DNA of 20,315 bases from Archangium sp. (GTDB taxonomy: Bacteria; Myxococcota; Myxococcia; Myxococcales; Myxococcaceae). The notes beneath the pieces were generated by a model. The model was not told the DNA's origin and made no database searches. It worked only from the letters and a program-made list of their open reading frames with translations. The stretch is from assembly GCA_016793585.1 (NCBI GenBank), contig JAEUJR010000139.1, positions 1-20,315 of the forward strand, in the 5' to 3' direction. Shown here piece after piece: positions 1-6,370 of this stretch (position 1 is the first letter of the stretch; each line of letters starts with the position of its first letter). Both the position numbers and the translations under genes were made by a program.

Positions 1-2
1 GC

Positions 3-368
3 CCGCACAACGGCTCGCCCACCGCGTACTTCGGCGTCGTCACCCACGGCCTCATCTCGCGCAGCATCTGGCAGCTCACGCCGATGTCGCCGTTCATTCG
101 GCGGCTCAAGATGGGCGCGTTCCCCCGCGACGTGAACCTCACCAGCATCTTCTCGAAGACGGACCACGTGAACCCGTTCCCCTCGTGCCTGGTCGAGAAC
201 GAGTTCGACGCGCCCAACGTGCGCAACATCGAGATCGCCGACGTGAAGCACCGCGAGTTCGTGACCAGCCGCAGCGTGTACCAGGTGGTGCGGCGCGAGC
301 TGTTCACCGGCTACGGCCTGCCCGTTCCTGCCGAGCCGAAGCCCCGACGGCTGGTGCCGCTGCGCTGA
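3..368 (+). CDS. Alpha/beta-hydrolase (lipase/esterase-like), 3' end only
   Basis: The gene enters from the left edge, so its start and nucleophile-elbow Ser lie outside the window; 121 residues are visible. The visible part opens with PHNGSPTAYFG, like the 'GTPHxGS' stretch that follows the nucleophile in triacylglycerol-lipase-like hydrolases. A segment SIFSKTDHVNPFPS then carries a likely catalytic Asp (visible residue 54), and VKHREF carries a likely catalytic His (visible residue 83), in the order and spacing usual for the C-terminal half of this fold. The likely role is hydrolysis of a lipid or ester; substrate and location cannot be judged without the N-terminus. The stop is 18 bases before the next gene on the same strand, which suggests one operon. 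Seen: the Asp and His motifs. Inferred: lipase-like activity. Confidence 0.72.
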   Translation, partial: PHNGSPTAYFGVVTHGLISRSIWQLTPMSPFIRRLKMGAFPRDVNLTSIFSKTDHVNPFPSCLVENEFDAPNVRNIEIADVKHREFVTSRSVYQVVRRELFTGYGLPVPAEPKPRRLVPLR

Positions 369-386
369 TTCCCCTAAACGGGCCGC

Positions 387-842
387 GTGCAGCCGACCCG
401 GTGGGATCTGATTCTCGAGCAGAAGCCGATTCCGGTGATCGAGCACTTGCTCGAAGAGGTCTCGCGCCTCTTCGTGGCCGACCTGCGCACCTGGCCTCCC
501 CGCGTCGACGAGTTCGACCCACAGACCGGCGCTGCCCTCGAGAAGCTGCTCGCCGAACGGCCAGCGCGGCCCGACGATCGGCTGTTCTCGCAGGCCTTCC
601 GGCTCACCCGGTGGGACCTGTCGCGTGACTTCGAGGCCATCGACGATTACTGGCGGAACCAACGACACCTCGAGGCGGGTCTGTCTCCCGCCGACAAGCC
701 GATGATTCTCTTTCTGAGCCGGTTCATCTCGGAGCAGCTGCTCGCGCTGGGCGAGGCCACCGAGGGGCGCGTGAGCCGGCCACGCATGCTCGACGCCTTG
801 AGCCGAATCGAGCGACACTTCGCCTCGAAGGGACCCCCGTGA
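387..842 (+). CDS. Hypothetical protein, small helical, in map operon
   Basis: I do not recognise this 151-residue protein. It starts at a GTG 18 bases after the hydrolase stop and ends with a 4-base GTGA overlap with the methionine aminopeptidase start, so it is probably translated with that gene. The sequence looks soluble and mostly helical, with no signal peptide or membrane segment. It has many charged residues, two 'TRWDL' patches (near residues 4-8 and 74-78) and a hydrophobic helix MILFLSRFISEQLLAL near residues 105-121. No catalytic motif was seen. The two TRWDL patches might mark a weak internal repeat. The GTG start has no clear Shine-Dalgarno sequence, which fits translational coupling to the preceding gene. 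The gene is supported mainly by context and protein-like composition. Confidence 0.7.
   Translation: MQPTRWDLILEQKPIPVIEHLLEEVSRLFVADLRTWPPRVDEFDPQTGAALEKLLAERPARPDDRLFSQAFRLTRWDLSRDFEAIDDYWRNQRHLEAGLSPADKPMILFLSRFISEQLLALGEATEGRVSRPRMLDALSRIERHFASKGPP
828..833 (+). promoter_or_regulatory. Ribosome binding site of map
   Basis: AAGGGA lies five bases before the GTG at 839. It supports that start, which overlaps the preceding stop codon. Confidence 0.6.
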
Positions 843-1864
843 ACGTCACCGCGTCTTCATCATCGTCTGGCAAGGCGAGCCCGCCGGCTCGCCCGCCCAA
901 CAAGCTGCCGCGCCCCGCCGATGCCTGCTGGTGCGGCTCGGGCGACAAATACAAGAAGTGCCACAAGGACGCCGACCAGGCCTACCTGAAGGACGAGCGC
1001 AAACGCCTCGAGGCCCACCGCGTCGTCGGGGGAGCCATCTCTCCGAAGCGCGAGGTGCCCATCACCATTCGCCGGCCCGACTATGCCGACACGGGCATGC
1101 CGAGCCGGGGCTCTGGCCGCAACGTGCGCACCGCAGAAGAGCTCGTGCGCATGCGCCGCGCCTGCCGCGCCGCCGCCGAGGTGATGCGCAAGTCGGGCGA
1201 GCAGGTGAAGCCCGGCGTCACCACCGACGCCATCGACGCCTTCTCGCACGACCTCATCGTCTCGCTCGGCGGGTACCCGAGCCCGCTGAACTACCGCGGC
1301 TTCCCCAAGTCGATCTGCAGCTCGGTGAACGAGGTCATCTGTCACGGAATCCCCGACGACCGGCGGTTGCTCGACGGCGACATCGTCAACCTCGACATCA
1401 CCGTCTTCCTCGACGGCATGCACGGTGACTGCAACGCCACCTTCCTCGTCGGAGACAACGTCGACACCGAGTCGCGCCAGCTCGTGAAGGTGACGCACGA
1501 GTGCCTCATGAAGGGCATCGAGGCCGTGAAGCCCGGCCGCCCCATCAGCGACATCGGCCGCGCCATCGAGCTGCACGCCGACGCCTTCGGGTACGGGGTG
1601 GTGCGCAGCTACTGCGGTCACGGCATCGGCGACGTGTTCCACACGAACCTGCAGATTCCCCACTACTTCGACGCCCGCTCCACCACGCGCATGGAGCCGG
1701 GCATGACGTTCACCATCGAGCCGATGATCACCCTGGGCACCTGGGAAGAGTCGCACTGGGAAGACGGGTGGACGGTGGTGACGAAGGACCTGCGCCGCAC
1801 CGCTCAGTTCGAGCACACCATTCTCGTCACCGAGACGGGCGCCGAGATTCTCACCCGGGAGTGA
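839..1864 (+). CDS. map: Methionine aminopeptidase type I with N-terminal SEC-C zinc motif
   Basis: This cytosolic metalloenzyme removes the initiator Met from new proteins. The 341-residue product has a low-complexity start, then a SEC-C motif (C30, C32, C41, H42 in a CWCGSG...KKCH pattern), then the catalytic 'pita-bread' domain from about residue 95 to the end. All five metal ligands align with the E. coli enzyme with identical spacing: D186, D197, H261, E294 and E325, plus the catalytic His in ICHGIP (H169). The protein is about 80 residues longer than a minimal bacterial MAP because of the N-terminal extension. SEC-C domains bind zinc and are often linked to ribosome or SecB binding; a ribosome-docking role here is an inference. 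The start is GTG with AAGGGA five bases upstream, overlapping the previous stop. Confidence 0.95.
   Translation: MNVTASSSSSGKASPPARPPNKLPRPADACWCGSGDKYKKCHKDADQAYLKDERKRLEAHRVVGGAISPKREVPITIRRPDYADTGMPSRGSGRNVRTAEELVRMRRACRAAAEVMRKSGEQVKPGVTTDAIDAFSHDLIVSLGGYPSPLNYRGFPKSICSSVNEVICHGIPDDRRLLDGDIVNLDITVFLDGMHGDCNATFLVGDNVDTESRQLVKVTHECLMKGIEAVKPGRPISDIGRAIELHADAFGYGVVRSYCGHGIGDVFHTNLQIPHYFDARSTTRMEPGMTFTIEPMITLGTWEESHWEDGWTVVTKDLRRTAQFEHTILVTETGAEILTRE
1857..1861 (+). promoter_or_regulatory. Ribosome binding site of the aldo/keto reductase
   Basis: GGGAG sits inside the last codons of map, five bases before the GTG at 1867. This favours 1867 over the GTG at 1861, which overlaps the map stop, and over the ATG at 1876. 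Confidence 0.45.
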
Positions 1865-1866
1865 TC

Positions 1867-2787
1867 GTGGCGACGATGGGGCTGGGCCTCGCGGCCCTCG
1901 GCCGGCCCGGGTACATGACGGTGGGGCACGCCGCAGACGTGGTCGATGGCTCGGAAGCCGGCATGCAGCGCACGGCCTTCGCGGTGCTCGACGAGGCGTG
2001 GCGGTTGGGGGTTCGGCACTTCGACACGGCGCGCTCGTACGGCCAGGGCGAGGCGTTTCTGGGAGCGTGGCTGGCCGCGCGTGGGCATCGCGGCGCCACC
2101 GTCTCGTCGAAGTGGGGCTACCGCTACACCGCGAACTGGCAGCGCACCGCCGACGTGCACGAGGTGAAGGAGCACACGCTCGCGCACTTCGAAGCGCAGT
2201 GGCCTCAGAGCCGGCAGCTGCTCGGTGAAGCGCTGCGCGTGTACCAGATTCACTCCGTCACGCCCGACAGCCCGGCGCTGGTCGACGCGGCGCTGCACGA
2301 TCGCCTCGCACGCCTGCGAGACTCCGGAGTCGTCGTTGGAGCCTCGGTCTCAGGCGCACGTCAGGCCGAGCTGATCGACGCACTGCTCCGGCTCGAGCGT
2401 GGCGGCGCGCGGCTCTTCGGCTCGGTGCAGGCCACGTGGAACGTGCTCGAGCGCTCGGCCGGCCCGGCGCTGCAGGCGGCGCGCGACGCGGGGCTGCTCG
2501 TGATCGTCAAAGAAGGCCTCGCCAACGGGCGGCTCTCGCCCCGAGGCGACGTGCAGCCGCTGAAAGAAGAAGCCGCAAAGCTCGGCGTCACGGCCGACGT
2601 CGTCGCGCTCGCCGTCGTCTTGGCCCAGCCCTTCGCCGACGTCGTCTTGAGCGGCGCCGCCACGATGACCCAGGTCGCCTCGAACCTCGCCGCGGCGCAG
2701 CTGCCCGTCGCTCCAGACAGTCTGGTCGAGCTGACAGTCTCGCCTGAGACGTATTGGGCCCAGCGCGCCACCCTGAAGTGGACCTGA
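1867..2787 (+). CDS. Aldo/keto reductase
   Basis: This is a 306-residue NAD(P)H-dependent oxidoreductase of the aldo/keto reductase superfamily, a TIM barrel that reduces aldehydes or ketones. The family tetrad is visible: D53 (HFDTARSYG), Y58, K82 (SSKWGY) and H129 (YQIHS). The N-terminus GLGLAALGRPGY is the first barrel strand. The C-terminal part (GASVSG, VVLSGAATMTQVASNL) resembles the cofactor-binding end of the barrel, though the usual R/K-rich phosphate-binding signature is weak. The substrate is unknown. The reading frame is open far upstream inside map, but that extension is a shadow. The start is GTG 1867, chosen for the GGGAG five bases upstream; GTG 1861 and ATG 1876 are alternatives. 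Overlap or near-overlap with map implies co-transcription. Confidence 0.9.
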   Translation: MATMGLGLAALGRPGYMTVGHAADVVDGSEAGMQRTAFAVLDEAWRLGVRHFDTARSYGQGEAFLGAWLAARGHRGATVSSKWGYRYTANWQRTADVHEVKEHTLAHFEAQWPQSRQLLGEALRVYQIHSVTPDSPALVDAALHDRLARLRDSGVVVGASVSGARQAELIDALLRLERGGARLFGSVQATWNVLERSAGPALQAARDAGLLVIVKEGLANGRLSPRGDVQPLKEEAAKLGVTADVVALAVVLAQPFADVVLSGAATMTQVASNLAAAQLPVAPDSLVELTVSPETYWAQRATLKWT

Positions 2788-2792
2788 CCCCA

Positions 2793-2821
2793 TTGAGGGA
2801 GCAGGGCGTTGGTTGCTACAT
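2793..2821 (+). promoter_or_regulatory. Possible sigma-70-type promoter before the response regulator
   Basis: TTGAGG (2793-2798) is followed by GCTACAT (2815-2821) at about 16-17 bases, which loosely fits -35/-10 elements. It would give a short leader to the ATG at 2845. The match is weak, and the same stretch holds GAGGGAG, which could instead be a ribosome binding site for a TTG start at 2809. Confidence 0.25.
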
Positions 2822-2844
2822 CGGTGTTTCTCGTGCCCGGCTCG

Positions 2845-3285
2845 ATGCCTCCCAGACTGCTGGTGGTCGACGACGACGCCGAGATCGTGAAGCTGGTCAC
2901 GATCTTCATGCGCTCGCGAGGGTACCTCGTCGACGGCGTGACCACGTTGACCGAGGCCATCGCCGCCATCGAGACGACGACGTACTCGGTGGTGTTGACC
3001 GACAAGAACCTCAAGGGCGCCACCGGCCTCGAGCTCATCGACGCGCTGACGCTGAAGGCGCCCACGACGGCCATCGTGCTGATGACGGCGTACCCTGAAG
3101 GCGCGCTCGGCCGGCTGGCGTCACTCGACGGCTACGTCGGCAAGCCGTTCAAGTCGCTCGAGCTCGTCGCGCAGGCCCTGCAAGACGCGCGGGAGCGACG
3201 CCAGCGTACGATCGAGCGACAGAAGCTGGCCGGCAAGCTGGGCGAAGTGCAGACCGCGCTCGCGACCTCGACCATTCGACGCTGA
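2845..3285 (+). CDS. Stand-alone response regulator receiver (CheY-like) with coiled-coil tail
   Basis: This is a 146-residue phospho-receiver protein. The acidic pocket D9-D11 (LLVVDDDAE), phospho-acceptor D53 (VVLTDKNL), switch T81 (LMTAY) and invariant K100 (YVGKPF) are all present, so it should be phosphorylated by a histidine kinase. No kinase is in the window. No DNA-binding or enzymatic output domain follows. Residues about 108-140 are a charged, probably coiled-coil tail (ALQDARERRQ...), which could mediate dimerisation or partner binding. The start is uncertain: ATG 2845 fits the domain boundary, while TTG 2809 adds 12 residues and has GAGGGAG seven bases upstream. The gene ends three bases before the convergent glycoside hydrolase stop. 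It could act in chemotaxis-like or multi-component phosphorelays; that is inference. Confidence 0.9.
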   Translation: MPPRLLVVDDDAEIVKLVTIFMRSRGYLVDGVTTLTEAIAAIETTTYSVVLTDKNLKGATGLELIDALTLKAPTTAIVLMTAYPEGALGRLASLDGYVGKPFKSLELVAQALQDARERRQRTIERQKLAGKLGEVQTALATSTIRR

Positions 3286-3288
3286 GTT

Positions 3289-4390
3289 CTACAGGCCCCA
3301 CCCGCGCCGAACGGCACCCAACGCCAGGCGGGGCGTGCGATCGATGTCGACCAGGCCCCACCACTCTTCGTTGAAGGTGCGATCGGGGTACGGCCCGCCT
3401 CCAGGCGCGATGCCACCGACGTCGTGGCGATCGGCGCGACCATTGCCGTCCTTCCACCATTCGTCGCACCACTCGAAGATCGCCCCCCCCGACGGCGACG
3501 CCACCGGCACCAGACCAGCTCTGGTGGAGCTCACGCGTGAGCGCTTCGGTCGCCGCCGCCTGCGCGCTCTGGTCTTCACCGGGCAGCAGCGCGTTCCACG
3601 CGTCGGCGCCGTACTCGCCGAGCATCATCGGTTTGGTGCTTCGGCTCGCCCACGTCGTGAACAGATTGCCGAAGCTGATGCCGCGATAGACGTTGAGCGC
3701 CCAGATGTCGGTGAGGGGCATGGCGGTGATGACGTCGGCGGAAGGAACTTCTCCGTACACGTTCACGATGGGCAGCTCGGCGTCGGCCGACCGAATCAAC
3801 GCCATCGCCTCGTTCAATCGATCGCGTGCCGCGGCCGCGCTCAGGCCCACGTACAGGCCGTTGTAGTTCCACTCGTTGCCCACCAGCCAGGCGAGCATCG
3901 CCGGGTGATCGGCGACGGCCTGCACTCTCGCCGTGACGACCGAAGCCGGCTCACCGCCGTATGAATAGACCGTGTTCAGCACGACGAGGCCGTGACGATG
4001 GAGCGCGTCGAGCACCGCGCGGTCGGTCAGCGGCACGTAGGTGCGCACGGCGTTGAAGCCTGCGTCGCGCATCATCGCGGCGTCGCGCTCGACGGTGCCC
4101 GCGAAGTCGAGCCCGGCCGGGTGTTGCCCGCCCCGCCGCACGGGGTTCCACCCGACTGCTCTGATCTCGAACGGCGCTCCGCCGACGAGCAGCTGCCGCC
4201 CGACGACCCGAACCGGGCGCGTCGCAACGCCCGCGTCTTCGCGGCCGGCGTCGACCGGACCTGGCCCTGCGTCGCTGCTCTGCGCTCCGGCATCCACCAA
4301 CGGCGACGAGAGGTCTGCGGCGTCGGCGGTCGACAGGGGCGGCGGGCTGCACGCGCACAACACCGACAGCGTGACGACGACGAAGCGCAT
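3289..4390 (-). pseudogene. GH-A-type glycoside hydrolase lipoprotein, frameshifted at a G8 tract
   Basis: The ATG at 4390 starts a lipoprotein signal (hydrophobic run, Cys14 after LCA), then an Asp/Ala/Ser/Gly-rich linker to about residue 57, then a TIM-barrel hydrolase. GNEWN (N172, E173) fits the acid/base Glu at strand 4 of clan GH-A, and [10 protein letters not shown] (E259) fits the nucleophile at strand 7. The frame runs to GGVAVGG (about residue 302), then leaves the family pattern at a run of eight G. Reading seven G restores [16 protein letters not shown] and a normal C-terminus ending at 3289, for a total of about 366 residues. Unrepaired, the frame runs on to 3149, antisense to the receiver gene. 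The start overlaps the upstream stop (TGATG). It probably acted on a glycan at the cell surface. It could be a true pseudogene, a slippery or phase-variable site, or a base-call error. Confidence 0.78.
3483..3490 (-). repeat. G8 homopolymer at the frameshift site
   Basis: Eight C on the + strand (eight G in the coding strand) mark exactly where the hydrolase reading frame switches. One base fewer restores the conserved frame. Such tracts are prone to slippage both in cells and in sequencing. Confidence 0.85.
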
Positions 4391-6318
4391 CACAGGCTCT
4401 CGACGTAGGCGATCAATGCGGCGCGATCGCCGGCCGACGCGTTCTGAACGAAGGCCCGAGCGCGCTCCGCTTCTCCGCCGTGCCACAACACCGCCTCGAG
4501 CACCGAGCGCGCCCGCCCGTCGTGGAGCAGGTGCACGGCTCCCGAGACCTCGCGCGTCAGCCCCACGCCCCACAACGGAGCGGTGCGCCACTCCGCGGCG
4601 TCAGCTCTTCCCGAGTCGTCGGCGAGGTCGGGCCCGAGGTCGTGCAAGAGCAGGTCGGTGAACGGACGAATCGGCTCGTCGCGCAGCTCTTCGAAGGGGT
4701 GTGTCTTGCCGGTGCGGGTCGACCGGAAGTGGCAGTTCGAACACCCGGCTTCGCCGAAGACCGCGGCGCCACGCACCACCTCGGGCGCCTGGCCCCGCCG
4801 CTGCGGCACCACGCCGATGAGGCGCATGTACGTGGTGAGCCGCTCGAGGTCGTCGTTCGAGAGCTCGGCCTTGCCCTCCTCGGGGAAGAGCGTGGTGGTG
4901 ACGCCGAGGTCGAGCATCAGCGCATCGGCGACCTGGTGCTGAACGCTGACCTTCTCGGCCTTCCACCCGAAGCGGCCGACCCTCGGCGTGCCCGAAGGGT
5001 CGTCGACGACGTTCACCCGCCCCGAGATGCCATTGCCGTCACAGTCGGCCTCATCGGCGCTCGCGAGAATCGTGGCCTCGTCGATGGCCTCGAGCAGGCC
5101 CAGGCCGACGAGCTGACGGGGCAGGCGTGGCGACGAGAGCAGCGCGCGGCCGGCGTCGAACTCGGGCCGCTTCAGCGTGACCACCGTGCCATCGGCCAGG
5201 GTGACGAGCCGCGTAGACTCACGCACCAGCCGGAGCGGCGCCTCCTGGGGCTGCAGCTGCGCGCCGAGCGAACCTCCGTTGGTGAGCTTCAACACGAGGG
5301 TGTCGACCTGAGCGCCCACGGCGGGCAGCACGCCTCTCCCGTTGTGCGGGTGACAGGCCTGGCAGCTGCGCACGTTGAAGTGAGGTCCGAGCTTTCCCGC
5401 CTGGGCGGTGAAGGCCGGGTTCCCCGACTCCGAGTGTGCGCCGGTGCCGAAGTCGGTGTGGAAGAGCCGCCGCCCCTCGAGCCACTGCTGCTGGTGCGGC
5501 GCCTGAATGTTGAGGGCCATCTGCGAGAACGCGAACGCCGGCTCGACGGCCGCGCCGTCAGCGAAGGCCACGTGCGGCACCGTCGTGCCACCGCCGAGGC
5601 GCTCGTCGCTCGTGCGTGGGCCGACGAGGCCGGAGTCGTCGAACGTCTCTGGCGTCAGCCCTCCGACGCCCACCTGATAGCGGAACGTGTCGGAGTAGTA
5701 CGACTTCGCGCCCACCGCCCACGTGTCATCGGCGGGGAAGCCGCGCATGAAGATGCCGAACTCGAACTCCATGATGTCGCCGACCCGCAGCGGTCGACCC
5801 CGCTCGCGCGCGTTGGTGGTGATGGTGATGGCCTGTTCGAGCGGCCCCACCGTGGTGAGCACGTTGTTGTTGGCGAACAGGTACGACTGAGGGCCGTTGC
5901 CGGCCTCGCCGTAGACCTTCCACGCGCGGAAGTTCGTTCGCGGCTCGGGGTCGGCCCACTCGAAGATGGGGCGGTAGGTGACCTTCAACGACGAGCGCCC
6001 GGCCGCGACCTGGTCTTCGATGACGAAGCCGAAGCTGCGCTTCTCGAAGTAGTGCGGCTCGAAGCGCATGTGGCGATCTTCGCGTTCATGTCGCGGACGA
6101 ACCCGGCCAGCACCCCGCGTCACGATGACGCCGTCGCTGCGCACCGACACGATCGGCTCTCCGCCAGTCGTCGCCGCCTCGAACAAGGGCACGATGGCGT
6201 TCGCCGACGCGCCGCACGACCGCCGCTCCTGCTCGCTGCCCGGCTCTGGAGTGAGCCCGTCTCCCACCTGGGCAGGAACGCAGCCGATCAGCAGCACCAC
6301 GGGAAGCAGTCGCGACAC
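4390..6318 (-). CDS. Di-heme oxidoreductase lipoprotein (DUF1111/DHOR), copy 1
   Basis: This 642-residue predicted lipoprotein (LLIGC, Cys13) belongs to the di-heme oxidoreductase family (DUF1111), putative peroxidase-like cytochromes of the periplasm or outer membrane. Two heme c sites are visible: CQACH (C319-H323) and CSNCH (C526-H530). Other family marks are FHTDFGTG, a Ca-site-like DCDGNGISGR (425-434), RFGWKAE, LLLHDLGPDLAD and a C-terminal HLLHDGRARSVLEAVLWHGGEA. Residues about 85-260 form a beta-rich N-terminal region with YYSDTFRYQVGVGGL. The start is GTG with GGAGG five bases upstream. It lies 52 bases after its paralogue at 6371-8236 and overlaps the hydrolase start by one base. 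The oxidised substrate is unknown, and heme attachment is inferred from the motifs. Confidence 0.92.
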   Translation of the reverse strand: MSRLLPVVLLIGCVPAQVGDGLTPEPGSEQERRSCGASANAIVPLFEAATTGGEPIVSVRSDGVIVTRGAGRVRPRHEREDRHMRFEPHYFEKRSFGFVIEDQVAAGRSSLKVTYRPIFEWADPEPRTNFRAWKVYGEAGNGPQSYLFANNNVLTTVGPLEQAITITTNARERGRPLRVGDIMEFEFGIFMRGFPADDTWAVGAKSYYSDTFRYQVGVGGLTPETFDDSGLVGPRTSDERLGGGTTVPHVAFADGAAVEPAFAFSQMALNIQAPHQQQWLEGRRLFHTDFGTGAHSESGNPAFTAQAGKLGPHFNVRSCQACHPHNGRGVLPAVGAQVDTLVLKLTNGGSLGAQLQPQEAPLRLVRESTRLVTLADGTVVTLKRPEFDAGRALLSSPRLPRQLVGLGLLEAIDEATILASADEADCDGNGISGRVNVVDDPSGTPRVGRFGWKAEKVSVQHQVADALMLDLGVTTTLFPEEGKAELSNDDLERLTTYMRLIGVVPQRRGQAPEVVRGAAVFGEAGCSNCHFRSTRTGKTHPFEELRDEPIRPFTDLLLHDLGPDLADDSGRADAAEWRTAPLWGVGLTREVSGAVHLLHDGRARSVLEAVLWHGGEAERARAFVQNASAGDRAALIAYVESL

Positions 6319-6323
6319 GCAGA

Positions 6324-6328
6324 CCTCC
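6324..6328 (-). promoter_or_regulatory. Ribosome binding site of di-heme oxidoreductase copy 1
   Basis: GGAGG (CCTCC on the + strand) lies five bases before the GTG at 6318. It fixes that start and shows the gene is translated on its own signal despite lying in an operon. Confidence 0.8.
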
Positions 6329-6370
6329 GGGAAGGAACGTCTCCGTGGACACCCGGCGGCCGAAAACGGC

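Noticed and set aside
1501..1866. Upstream extension of the aldo/keto reductase frame into map
   Set aside because: The extra residues are His/Arg-rich shadow sequence in the wrong frame of map; the family begins at GLGLAALG.
6359..6370. Small hairpin GCCG-AAAA-CGGC just after the di-heme copy 2 stop
   Set aside because: Only four base pairs and no T-run; too weak to call a terminator.
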